Of a DNA stretch of 64,000 nucleotides, positions 20,130 to 29,651 are shown in pieces. Location of the stretch: the NCBI RefSeq assembly GCF_023156195.1, contig NZ_JAKUKA010000001.1, positions 124,001 to 188,000 on the forward strand. The letters are read 5' to 3'. The position numbers were made by a program, and so were the translations under genes. Source of the stretch: Chitinophaga sedimenti (GTDB lineage: Bacteria; Bacteroidota; Bacteroidia; Chitinophagales; Chitinophagaceae). Every line of letters starts with the position of its first letter. Within the stretch, counting starts at the first letter, position 1. Under the pieces are notes generated by a model that was not told where the DNA came from, did not search any database, and saw only the letters and a list, made by a program, of their open reading frames with translations.

Positions 20130-20159
20130 GGGGAAGTGCAGCAAACACTTCCCCTTTTT
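20130..20159. terminator. Hairpin in the FecR-SusC spacer
   Basis: A perfect 9-bp stem (GGGGAAGTG 20130-20138, CACTTCCCC 20146-20154) with a 7-base loop. Its T-run lies on the plus strand, opposite to the flanking genes. It could stop antisense reading, or on the minus strand act as an mRNA structure separating FecR from SusC. The rest of the 240-bp spacer must contain the SusC promoter, but I see no convincing TAnnTTTG. Confidence 0.5.
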
Positions 20160-20291
20160 AGTTCGGTTGCTGTTTACTTTGCGATCATAATAAATGGAAC
20201 ATAGATTACATTAAACATTTAGACAAAAAGATAGTCGCTCCCGCTTAATCAACGGGCTTTTGGTTGTATGATAATGGTTATAAAAAAACGG

Positions 20292-21446
20292 TTACTTGTC
20301 TGCTAAAACAATCAATTTGCGTCCTTCTTCGATCCTGAATTTTACTTCGACTTTGGTTAATATTTTAATTACCTGTGATAGCTGGAGGTTATTGGGTAAA
20401 GCCCCTTCAAATTCAGCATCCGGTATTTTTCCTTCATAAATTACATCGAGGTCATACCAGCGTGTAAGTTTGCGCATCACTTCACGGAGGTTGGCGCCGT
20501 TAAAGTCAAGCAGCCCGTTTTTCCAGGCAATAGCCATCTCTGTTTCCGCATCATCCTGTATGCGAATACCGCTGCCAATGATACTGGCCTGCTGTCCCGG
20601 CCGCAGTGACTTACGTACACCATGTGCATGGATATTAACGCCGCCGGAAAGGAGGGTGGTGGTAATGGCGGCTTCTTCTACATATGCATTGATATTGAAG
20701 CTGGTGCCGGTTACTTCCACCTGTGTATGCTCATTTACCTTCACGATAAAAGGCTGCGCGGCATTTTTCGCTACCTCAAAATACGCTTCGCCGGTTACCT
20801 CTACTACGCGCTGGCTGCCGGTAAATACATTCGGAAAACGCAGCGACGAAGCCGCATTCAGCCACACCATGGTACCATCTGCCAGCATCAGCTGGAAGTG
20901 GCGGCCGCGTGGGGTGGTCATGGTATTATATACAACATCGGCGGCGCCCAGTGCATCGTACGCCAGCTGCCCGTTGCTCAGGGTTACCTGCGTACCGCTT
21001 TGTTGCGCGATTACACCGTTGTGTAAAGAATCGAGTACGATCGTTTGCCCGTTGCTCAGGGTCAGTATTGCGCCCTGCCGGCCCGGGGCTACGTCCGGGG
21101 CGCCGGTGGTCACCAGTTGGTTAGTGTCCTGCCTTTGCGTGCGGTTAAACTGGTAACCGGCACCCACCGCAATGAGCACCGCTGCCGCCGCAGCCCACCA
21201 GTAACGGCGGATGGGATGTACGGTGGCGCGCTTTTTTAAGATATGGTCTACGATACGATTTTTATCCGCCGTACTTAATGTTTCTTTTACCTGCAACTGG
21301 TCCCAGCTGGCTTTCAGCAAAGGGTCCAACTCCTTATGCTGCGGCTGTTCCATCAGCGCGGCCAGTTCGTCCTGTTCCTCCGGCGTGGCCTCGCGGCTCA
21401 TCCAGCGGTCAAAAAGGTATTGGAGTCTGTTTTCAGGTAAAGGCAT
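20292..21446 (-). CDS. FecR-family anti-sigma factor
   Basis: A 384-residue inner-membrane protein. The cytoplasmic N-terminal part (residues 1-80, FDRWMSREATPEEQDEL) would bind the sigma factor. One membrane helix (82-98) follows, then the periplasmic FecR domain (DGTMVWLNAASSLRFP near 190, VTGEAYFEVAK near 217) and a C-terminal DUF4974 (LREVMRKLTRWYDLDV). In this family the periplasmic part senses the STN domain of a loaded SusC/TonB receptor. It lies between its sigma factor and SusC, and is unbroken. Confidence 0.93.
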   Translation of the reverse strand: MPLPENRLQYLFDRWMSREATPEEQDELAALMEQPQHKELDPLLKASWDQLQVKETLSTADKNRIVDHILKKRATVHPIRRYWWAAAAAVLIAVGAGYQFNRTQRQDTNQLVTTGAPDVAPGRQGAILTLSNGQTIVLDSLHNGVIAQQSGTQVTLSNGQLAYDALGAADVVYNTMTTPRGRHFQLMLADGTMVWLNAASSLRFPNVFTGSQRVVEVTGEAYFEVAKNAAQPFIVKVNEHTQVEVTGTSFNINAYVEEAAITTTLLSGGVNIHAHGVRKSLRPGQQASIIGSGIRIQDDAETEMAIAWKNGLLDFNGANLREVMRKLTRWYDLDVIYEGKIPDAEFEGALPNNLQLSQVIKILTKVEVKFRIEEGRKLIVLADK

Positions 21447-21564
21447 ATCAGTAATGCGTTATCGTATAAGGAACAACAAAGTTTTACAAAAGGGGCTACC
21501 GGGGATGAAATATTTTTAAAAAAGATGAAAAAGCAGCAAAGCAGCAGGTAGTCGGCATGGGTGG

Positions 21565-22179
21565 TCACATATTCCATGATCGACTGGTTGGCGTATTGCA
21601 GGTACTTTTTACTGTTTCTTTAGACACCTTCATTTCTTCCGCGATCTCGCTGTACTTGCGGCCCTGCCGGCGGCTCAGTATCCAAACCTTTTGCTGTTGC
21701 GGCGGCAGTTGTGCAATAGCGGTATCAATGAGTCCAAGCACCGGCTCGCGGTCGGCCACTTCCTCCGTTTCTGCGTGTTGTGCCGCTTCCCAGGCCTGCT
21801 GCCGCTTGCGCAAACGCAGTGCTTTCTTCAGCGCATTCAGCGCATGGTTGCGGGAAATCACGAAAAGGTAAGCGGGGAAATTGCGCACCCGGGCCAATGA
21901 TTCGCGGGTGGTCCATATTTGGAGAAAAATGTCCTGCACCACTTCTTCCGCCATGTCGCCCGAGCGGGTCAACTGAAATATATAGCCATGCAGCGTATCT
22001 GACCAGGTATGGAACAGTTCGCGAAAAGCATGCTCATCTCCTTCGGAGACGCGCTGCAGCAGATTGTTGGTTGTATTATCAGCGACGGAAGACAATGCGT
22101 ATGCTTCGTTTTTGTAAACATAATCAAAAAGAAGGGGAATGGGAAGCGAGCCCCCGCCCCAAATGGCTATTCGGTACAT
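21565..22179 (-). CDS. FecI-type extracytoplasmic-function sigma factor (C-terminal frameshift)
   Basis: Region 2 is visible (ELFHTWSDTLHGYIFQLT, DMAEEVVQDIFLQIW) and region 4 follows (LPPQQQKVWILSRRQGRKYS, EIAEEMKVSKETVK). The ATG at 22179 is the only ATG in the right place, 5 bp after the topB stop. The frame is lost close to 21617, where one extra A gives VKKYLQYANQSIMEY, typical of the family. A second error in the following T-run may hide the true stop, so the coordinates of the 3' end are uncertain. Together with FecR it should activate the SusCD operon when ligand is present. Confidence 0.88.
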   Translation of the reverse strand: MYRIAIWGGGSLPIPLLFDYVYKNEAYALSSVADNTTNNLLQRVSEGDEHAFRELFHTWSDTLHGYIFQLTRSGDMAEEVVQDIFLQIWTTRESLARVRNFPAYLFVISRNHALNALKKALRLRKRQQAWEAAQHAETEEVADREPVLGLIDTAIAQLPPQQQKVWILSRRQGRKYSEIAEEMKVSKETVKSTCNTPTSRSWNM

Positions 22180-22183
22180 CGTT

Positions 22184-24304
22184 TTACTCGAGCCCCACCA
22201 CAAAATCGCCGTTCAATATCAGCTTGCCATCAACAGTACCTTCACGGCCCGGCACCACCAGTCCTTTGATCTGCGTGGTTTTGCCTTTCTGTAACAGGTC
22301 GGTGATTTGTTTGTCGGTCAGTTTTTTACCCAGCACTTCAAACGGCAGTTTAAATCCGCATACCGAGAAGTTGGCGCAGCCGTAAGCGGTATTGCCTTTC
22401 TTCAGCGGATGGGCCTTACACTTGGGGCAGTGCAGTTCTTCAACGGTGACCTGCTTTTTCGGCTCTTTGGGTTTGGCTTCCTTCTTCGGTTTCTCTTCCG
22501 GCGGCGGCGGGGCAACGGCGGCAGTAATGGCCTTGTAGGCGCTGGTTTTTACCTCACGGGTAAGGTCTATTACCATCTGCACGAGTTCCTGTTTAAAGGT
22601 TTCCATCTGGTATTCCCCTTTTTCGATAAGGCGCAGCTTGCGCTCCCAAACGCCCGTCAGCTCGGGACTTTTTAGCAACTCCGATTGAATGGTATCAATA
22701 AGGTCCATGCCGGTTTGGGTGGCAAAGATGTTCTTCTTTCGTTTTTCGATGTATTTGCGGCGGAACAGGGTTTCGATAATGTTGGCGCGGGTAGAGGGCC
22801 GGCCAATGCCATTATCCTTCAGCAGCTCGCGCATTTCTTCATCATCTACCTGTTTACCCGCGGTTTCCATGGCCCGCAGCAACGAGGCCTCTGTAAAAGG
22901 CTTGGGCGGGGTGGTTTTACCCATGTGTACCCGCGGTTTATGCGGACCACTTTCGCCCACCACGAACAGCGGCAGTACTTTTTCTTCCTCTTCTTCGCCT
23001 TCCTTCTTTTCCTTCACATCGTTGGCATACACCTCCTTCCAGCCGGGTTCGAGTATCTGTTTACCCGTGGCCTTGAACTCTACTTGTCCAACTTTACCCA
23101 ACACCGTGGTGTTGGAGATCTTACATTCCGGGTAAAATGCTGCGATAAAACGGCGGGCGACCAGGTCGTAGATGCGTTTTTCTTCCATAGGTAAACCGCC
23201 GGGGTATACACCGGTAGGAATGATCGCATGGTGATCTGTTACCTTTTTATCGTCGAATACTGTTTTCAGTTTCGGGATCGGTTTGGCCAGGATGGGTGCG
23301 ATCAGCGCGGCATAAGGTGTCAGGTCACGCATGATGCCTTCGATTTTCGGGTGCAGGTCTTCCGACAGGTAAGTGGTGTCTACCCTGGGGTACGTCACCA
23401 GTTTCTTTTCGTAAAGGCTCTGGATGTATTTAAGCGTTTCGTCCGCCGTAAAAGCAAATTTCTTGTTCGCCTCTACCTGTAGGGAGGTCAGGTCGAACAG
23501 GCGGGGATTGCCTTCCTTGCCTTCTTTTTTCTCGAAGGAAGTAATTTCAAAAGGATGTTCCTTGAGGTAAACCAAACCCTTTTCGGCTTTCTCGGCAGCT
23601 TTTAATCGCTCGATGGTCGCGGTGAACTCCGTTTCGCGGTAGATGGTTTTTAATTCCCAATATTCTTCGGACACGAAGGCATTGATTTCCTTTTGCCGGG
23701 CCACGATCATGGCCAGGGTGGGTGTCTGCACGCGGCCGATAGAGAGAATGGTTTTGCCTACGGCGAACTTCTTGGTGAACAGGCGCGTGGCGTTCATGCC
23801 CAGCAGCCAGTCGCCGATAGCACGTGCGCTGCCGGCGGCATACAGGTTATTATATTGTTCCGAATCTTTCAGTTTTTCAAACCCTTCTCTGATCGCCTGC
23901 TCGGTGAGCGACGATATCCAGAGCCGCTTGATAGGCGCGGTACACTTGGCTTTGAGCAACACCCAACGCTGGATTAACTCACCTTCCTGGCCGGCGTCAC
24001 CGCAGTTAATCACTTCTTCGCTGCCGGTGACCAGGGTTTCGATCGTTTTGAACTGCTTTTCCACCCCTTTATTATCTATCAGTTTGATACCGAAGCTGGG
24101 CGGGATCATGGGCAGGTCTTCGAGCCGCCAGTAGCGCCACTGCTCCGTGTAGTCGTGCGGCTCTTTCAGGGTGCAGAAGTGTCCGAAGGTCCAGGTAACC
24201 TGGTAGCCATTGCCTTCATAATACCCGTCCTTGCGCTGTTTAGCACCGAGTACTTCTGCAATATCTTTGGCCACACTGGGTTTTTCTGCAATACAGACCT
24301 TCAT
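22184..24304 (-). CDS. topB: DNA topoisomerase III
   Basis: A type IA topoisomerase of 706 residues. The Toprim domain lies at residues 1-150 (EKPS at 7-10, GDAGQEGE at 102-109). The usual second Asp of the Toprim DxD is replaced by Gly here. The active-site tyrosine is Tyr 305 in LVTYPRVDT. The C-terminal part has a lysine/proline-rich linker (AAVAPPPPEEKPKKE) and a zinc ribbon (CPKC, then a second Cys pair CANFSVCGF), followed by a topoisomerase C-terminal repeat. It relaxes or decatenates DNA. It is unbroken and seems a chromosomal copy, since no conjugation genes are nearby. Confidence 0.93.
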   Translation of the reverse strand: MKVCIAEKPSVAKDIAEVLGAKQRKDGYYEGNGYQVTWTFGHFCTLKEPHDYTEQWRYWRLEDLPMIPPSFGIKLIDNKGVEKQFKTIETLVTGSEEVINCGDAGQEGELIQRWVLLKAKCTAPIKRLWISSLTEQAIREGFEKLKDSEQYNNLYAAGSARAIGDWLLGMNATRLFTKKFAVGKTILSIGRVQTPTLAMIVARQKEINAFVSEEYWELKTIYRETEFTATIERLKAAEKAEKGLVYLKEHPFEITSFEKKEGKEGNPRLFDLTSLQVEANKKFAFTADETLKYIQSLYEKKLVTYPRVDTTYLSEDLHPKIEGIMRDLTPYAALIAPILAKPIPKLKTVFDDKKVTDHHAIIPTGVYPGGLPMEEKRIYDLVARRFIAAFYPECKISNTTVLGKVGQVEFKATGKQILEPGWKEVYANDVKEKKEGEEEEEKVLPLFVVGESGPHKPRVHMGKTTPPKPFTEASLLRAMETAGKQVDDEEMRELLKDNGIGRPSTRANIIETLFRRKYIEKRKKNIFATQTGMDLIDTIQSELLKSPELTGVWERKLRLIEKGEYQMETFKQELVQMVIDLTREVKTSAYKAITAAVAPPPPEEKPKKEAKPKEPKKQVTVEELHCPKCKAHPLKKGNTAYGCANFSVCGFKLPFEVLGKKLTDKQITDLLQKGKTTQIKGLVVPGREGTVDGKLILNGDFVVGLE

Positions 24305-24444
24305 GTTTCAGTTTACGTTGACGGCAAATTTCGGAATTTATGCCAATTGCGCAAATTGTAGGTAGAATGTAGTTTTCAACATATGAACTGACCGGCCGGG
24401 GGCGTACTTTGCCGTATCTTTGTTCCCGTTTAAACTGAGCAAAC

Positions 24445-25191
24445 ATGAGTAGCATTCAATTGATCCGGCACGCCACGCTGCTGCTGGACTTTGGCGGCGT
24501 AAGCATCCTGGTAGACCCCTTCCTTGCCCCCAAAGATACCTACGACCCTATCATATGGACCAGCAACGGCATCCGCAACCCTATGACCGAACTGCCTTTT
24601 CCGGCAAAGGACAGCTGCGATAATGCAGACATCATCCCGGTAACACATACGCACAACGATCACTGGGACGAGGCTGCGCGGCAACTCATCGCAAAAGAAA
24701 AACTACTGCTTGGTCAGCCGGAAGATGAAGCAAAATTCCGGGAGCAGGGTTTTACGAATGTGCATCCTATTGTCGATAAATATACCACCCACGGCCTCAT
24801 CTTCCAGCGTACCGGCGGACAACACGGCACCGGCGAAATAGCCCTTAAAATGGCCCCCGTATCCGGGTTTGTGATCAGCGACGGGAAACGGTCGGTGTAC
24901 ATTGCCGGCGACACCATCTGGTGCAGCGATGTAGCGGAGGCGATCGATAAGTACCATCCGGACGTGGTGGTGTTGAATACAGGCGGCGCACAGTTCGATA
25001 TGGGCGACCCGATTACGATGACAGCGGCGGATGTATTACAGGTGGCGGCTGCGAGTAAGGCCTCTAAGATTATCTGTGTGCATATGGATACGGTAAATCA
25101 TTGTTATGTGACGCGGCCCTTGTTGAGGGCTGCTGTTGGAGGTGATGCGAGGATATTGCTGCCGGAGGACGGGGAGACGGTAGCGTTGTAA
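24445..25191 (+). CDS. Metallo-beta-lactamase-fold hydrolase (UlaG-like)
   Basis: A 248-residue cytoplasmic protein. The HTHNDHWDEA motif near residue 72 is the HxHxDH metal-binding signature, and further metal-site residues appear in SVYIAGDTIW and IICVHMDTVNHC. Overall it resembles the UlaG/YcjY-like beta-lactamase superfamily group with RHATLLLDFGGVSILVDP at the start. The substrate is unknown. It is divergent from topB with a 140-bp spacer. A TATCTTTG (TAnnTTTG match) lies at 24415-24422, but no good -33 partner is visible. Confidence 0.8.
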   Translation: MSSIQLIRHATLLLDFGGVSILVDPFLAPKDTYDPIIWTSNGIRNPMTELPFPAKDSCDNADIIPVTHTHNDHWDEAARQLIAKEKLLLGQPEDEAKFREQGFTNVHPIVDKYTTHGLIFQRTGGQHGTGEIALKMAPVSGFVISDGKRSVYIAGDTIWCSDVAEAIDKYHPDVVVLNTGGAQFDMGDPITMTAADVLQVAAASKASKIICVHMDTVNHCYVTRPLLRAAVGGDARILLPEDGETVAL

Positions 25192-25221
25192 AGCAATATT
25201 ACATTGGCAATCCTGGTCGTA

Positions 25222-25259
25222 CAAACAAAAAGGCCGCCACCCTAACAAGGATGACGGCC
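25222..25259 (-). terminator. Rho-independent terminator for the first RND pump operon
   Basis: A 12-bp stem (25232-25243 with 25248-25259, two G-U pairs) around a 4-base loop. Its T-run (TTTTTGTTTG) lies on the minus strand. It is placed 27 bp after the MFP gene end. Confidence 0.85.
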
Positions 25260-25285
25260 GGGCGTATAAATCGAAAACAACAACC

Positions 25286-26374
25286 TTATTCTTTCCAGGT
25301 AGAACCGTTGCGCACTTCTTCGGAAGCCTCTTTTACGATGGTATCCGTTGCGGTCAGGTCGCCGAAGATTTCTACCTTTTTATCGGCCTCGCGGCCTTTT
25401 TTAATGGGCACCCATGCTACTTTATTGCCATTCACTTTAATCACGAAAATACCTTCGGAAGAAGTGAGGACGGCGGAGGAAGGCACCACGTAAGCACTGT
25501 CCGTTGCGGGCAGCGGTACCTGCAATTCGGCCACCATGCCGGGTAACAGCTTTTTGTTCGTGTTCGGTACGTCCATTTCGATACGCTGCGAACGAAGGCG
25601 GTTATCCAATGCTCCCGCGAGGCGGCTTACGTTGGCGGAGAACTTCTGTCCGGGCATAGATTTCACGGTGAAATCTATTTTACTGCTTTTGTTGATATAC
25701 GCAGAATATACTTCCGGTACGGCCACGACCAGGCGGAGGTGCCTTTGTTCCTGCAACGTGAAGATGGGTTCTTTCGCATTCGGTCCCACAAATGCACCGG
25801 CACTTACATTTCTCGACGTGATCACACCATTGAATGGCGCACGGATCTCGAGATAATTGCGGTTATCGCTGATCTCTTTGTATGCGGCTTTAGCTGCCTG
25901 CAGCTGTGCATAGTCTGCCTGCTGACGGGCGTTGGCGATGTCCGGTCGTTGGGCGAAATGGTACCGGGTGTTTTACTGGTTTCCAGCAGGCGGTCGTAGT
26001 TCGCTTTGCTGGCGGTATATAAAGCCTGCAGTGCCTGCAAACGTGAGTCGGCGCCGGATAACTGAGAACTGATTTCGGGCGCTTCCAGTACGGCGAGCAA
26101 TTGGCCGGCCCTTACTTCGCTGCCTACGTCCGCATTCAGCTTTTTACGAAGCTGCTTACTTTGGCATAAAGATCCACCTGTTGAAAAGCGATCAGTTCAC
26201 CGGGCAGGTTCAGGGTGGTCGACAATGATCCTTTTGCAGGGTCATGGTTTCTTTCCCGGTGGGAGCAGCGTTATCGGCCTCTTTATTTTCTTTTCCTTCC
26301 GACGATCCGCAGCCAACCCATGCAACTGTTGCGGATAAAAAGAGGGCAGCCGGTAACATGAATTTCCTACGCAT
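25286..26374 (-). CDS. RND efflux periplasmic adaptor, MFP/HlyD family (three frameshifts)
   Basis: A membrane-anchored periplasmic adaptor linking the RND pump to TolC. The start at 26374 overlaps the RND stop by 8 bp (ATGCGTAG). The N-terminus is a lipoprotein signal (VAWVGCGSS). The adaptor hairpin and lipoyl parts follow (VRAGQLLAVLEAPEISSQL, then IRAPFNGVITSRNVSAGAFV), and a beta-barrel region (LRLVVAVPEVYSAYI) precedes the end. Frame breaks lie near 26215, 26155 and 25945. About 363 residues are expected. It is the last gene of a TolC-RND-MFP operon. Confidence 0.85.
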
Positions 26375-29300
26375 TTGTCTGTTTATTTTCTGATAATGAT
26401 GAGATATAATGTTTGCTTTCTTCGTCTGTCGGGTCCATAGACAGCGATTGGGTAGATGTTTTACCCTGTACCCATGCGAATACGAGTGGCAATACCACCA
26501 GTACGGCAAAGGTAGAGAATATCAGGCCCCCGATTACGGCGCGGCCGAGTGGCGAGATCTGGTCGCCGCCTTCGCCGTGGCCGATCGCCATGGGCAACAT
26601 ACCCATGAGCATCGCTACGGAAGTCATGATGATGGGGCGGAGACGCAGGCCCGCGGCTTCACGCGCCGCAGATAAAGCGTTACCGCTATGTTTGCGTAAT
26701 TGTTCGGCATTCGTAATCAACAGTACCGCATTCGCAATCGATACGCCCACGGACATAATGATACCCATGTACGACTGCAGGTTGAGTGTAGAGCCGGTAA
26801 GCGTCAACATCAGCAGGGAACCTAATACCACCGCAGGTACCGTCGTCAGTACCACAAAGGATACTTTGAACGACTGGAAGTTGGCGGCCAGCATGAGGAA
26901 GATCACCACGATCGCTACGATCAGGCCATTTTGCAGGCTACTGAGGGTTTCGTTCAGGACGGTGCTTAAACCGATACGGTCAACGAACAAACCGCGTGGC
27001 AATTCGCCGAGGTCTTTAATTACTTTGTCTACATCGTTGCTGGCTTTACCCAGGTCTGTTTTGTACAGGTTAGCGGTCACCGACACATATGGCACGGCGC
27101 CAAGGTTGTCGTTTTCGCCATGCACGGTATCGGTGGTAATGCTGGCCACGTCGCTCAATATCGGGCGGCTGGAATTGCGCAGTACCGGGATTTCGCCGAG
27201 CTGGTCGAGGTTCGTCATCTGGTTCAGCGGTACCTGTACCTGTACACTGTAGGGCTGTCCGGCTTTTTCATCGATCCAGGTATTTTTCTCTGTATAACGG
27301 CTGGAAGAAGTGGAAGCAATAAGCGATCGGGAAACATCGTTCACATCCACACCCAACTGGGCCGCGCGTACCCTGTCTATATTGATGTTCAGGGCGGGGT
27401 ACTTGATCGGCTGCGCGATTTGTACATCCCGCATATAATCGATCTTTTTCAGGGCTGCGACGATCCTGTTGGCATAGTCTTCGTTCGCCTTCTTGTTTTT
27501 ACCGGCAATACGCACCTCGATCGGGGTAGGAGAACCCTGGCTCAGTACTTTATCGGTCAGTTCAATGGGTTCGAAGGAGATTTTTACATCCGGCAGCATT
27601 TTCTTTACGCGTTGGCGCATGTTCTCTTTAAAATCATCCATGTTATGATGATAGTCTTTCAATGCTACCTGGAACACTGCTTCGTGCGGACCGGCCATGA
27701 ACGTATAGATAGGCGATACGGAGAACAATGCCGGGTGCTGACCCACGTACACGGACGAAATGTTGATATGCTCTTTGCCTACTTCCTTTTCCAGTTCTTT
27801 CAATACGGTGATCACCTTTTCCTCTGTACGTTCCATCCTGGTGCCGTCCGGGGCACGGAGGCGCAGCTGGAACTGGCTGGAATTGGTGCGTGGCAGTACG
27901 TCTTTACCGATAACGTTGAGCATTAAGACGGCGAGGCCACCGATGCCTAACAGGTAAAGAACAGTGATCGGTTTACGCAGCGGCATGAGCCGGTCGCTGA
28001 AGCGCATGAAACGGTTGCGGAAACGTTCGAACAGGCTGATCTTGCCGTCGTTGTTAAAGTCTTCGCGTTCTACCAGCACTTTTTCTGATCGAAGGTGTCT
28101 TTTTCCGATGCGATGGAAAGACCGGATGCTGCCAGCACTTCCGCATCGCTGCCGCCCTTTTATGGTGCGCCTTCATGATCCAGTTGGCCATGATCGGTAC
28201 AAAGGTCTGCGACAACAGGAACGAGAAAATCATGGAGAAGCCGATGGCCAGCGCCAGTGGAAGGAACAACGCACCCGGGATGCCCGTCATGGTAAACGCC
28301 GGTGCAAACACCGCGAGGATACAGAACAGGATCAGCAATTTCGGGAAAGCGATTTCCTTACAGGCGTCCCAGATAGCCAGGGCTTTGGGTTTGCCCATGT
28401 CTAAGTGCTGGTGAATATTTTCGATCGTTACCGTACTCTCATCCACCAATATCCCGATGGCCAGCGCCAGGCCGCTTAATGACATGATGTTGATGGTCTG
28501 GCCGAACAACTTCAGGAACAGTACACCGGAAATAATCGAAGTGGGAATAGTAAGAATTACGATCAGTGCCGCGCGGCGGTCGCCGAGGAAAAGCAGTACC
28601 ATCAGGCCGGTAAGCACCGCGCCGATGATACCTTCACTCACGAGACTTTTTACCGCGTTGATTACGTATACCGACTGGTCGAACTCATAGGTTAGCTTTA
28701 CATCTTCGGGCAGTGTGCTCTGGATGCGCGGCAGGGCTGCTTTCAGGCCTTTTACGACATCCCAGGTGGAGGCATCGCCGGATTTGGCGATACTCACATA
28801 TACGGAGCGTTTTCCGTTTACCAGTGCGTAACCTGCCGCTACGTCGGCGCCATCCTTTACAGTAGCCACATCGCGGAGATAAAGGTTTTGCACGCCTCCC
28901 TTAAAGATGGGAATATCTTCAAACTCTTTCAGGTTGCGGATGGTATTGTTCGTAGGGGTGATGTAGTTTTTGTCACCGATACGGACGTTGCCTGAAGGAG
29001 CGGTCTGGTTATTCAGTTTAATCGCTTCCACGATCTGGTCGGGTGTCAGGTTATGGGCGCGCAACATTTCAGGATCTACGTTAATCTCGATCGTACGGGG
29101 GCTGCCACCGAAAGGAGGCGGCGAAAGCAAACCGGGAACAGAGGTGAACATCGCACGTACGTAGATGTTGGCGAAGTCCTGCAGTTCGTTGTTGCTGCGG
29201 GTAGGGCTGCTCAATACAAGCTGTCCTACGGGCAACGACGAGGCATCGAAGCGGATCACGAAGGGCGGCTGGGAGCCGGGCGGGAACACCGCCTGTATCC

Positions 29301-29640
29301 TGTTGGCCAATGCACTCACCTCGGCCGCGGCCTGCGCCATGTTGGTACCCTCGTAGTACGAGAGTTTCATGAGCGTAAGGCCCTGCACGTTTTTAGTTTC
29401 AATGCTCTTGATACCATTGGCGAAGAGCAATATGTTCACGTATTGTTTGCCGAAGAAGGCCTCCATCTGGTCGGGTGTATAGCCACCAAACGGGTGGGCG
29501 ATATAAATCACCGGCAGGTTCATTTTAGGCAGGATGTCTACCTTAATGTCCTTGACCGCAGATATACCAAAGAAGAACAATCCCGCCACCAATACCATAA
29601 TCGATATGGGCTTCCGGAGTGCTAGTCGAATCAGGTTCAT
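26367..29640 (-). CDS. RND efflux permease with EF-hand-like loop (one frameshift)
   Basis: An inner-membrane proton-driven exporter of about 1,091 residues. It starts MNLIRLALRKPISIMVLVAG, with periplasmic porter domains, and a VDESTVTIENI motif occurs in the central membrane block. A second half repeats the same architecture and ends with a cytoplasmic tail. The frame changes near 28140 in the cytoplasmic linker between the halves. In this linker (28026-28061) lies DFNNDGKISLFE, which has every ligand position of a calcium-binding EF-hand loop. The substrate is unknown. HAE-1-like and metal-type exporters cannot be separated by eye. The TolC gene precedes it and the MFP gene overlaps its end. 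Confidence 0.88.
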
Positions 29641-29651
29641 TGTTCCGTCAG

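Noticed and set aside
22184..24304. topB as a mark of an integrative conjugative element
   Set aside because: No relaxase, tra, integrase or att repeats were seen on either side; neighbours are ordinary chromosomal genes.
27120..27926. 268-residue open frame opposite to the first RND permease
   Set aside because: Shadow of the permease gene with no protein-like domain.
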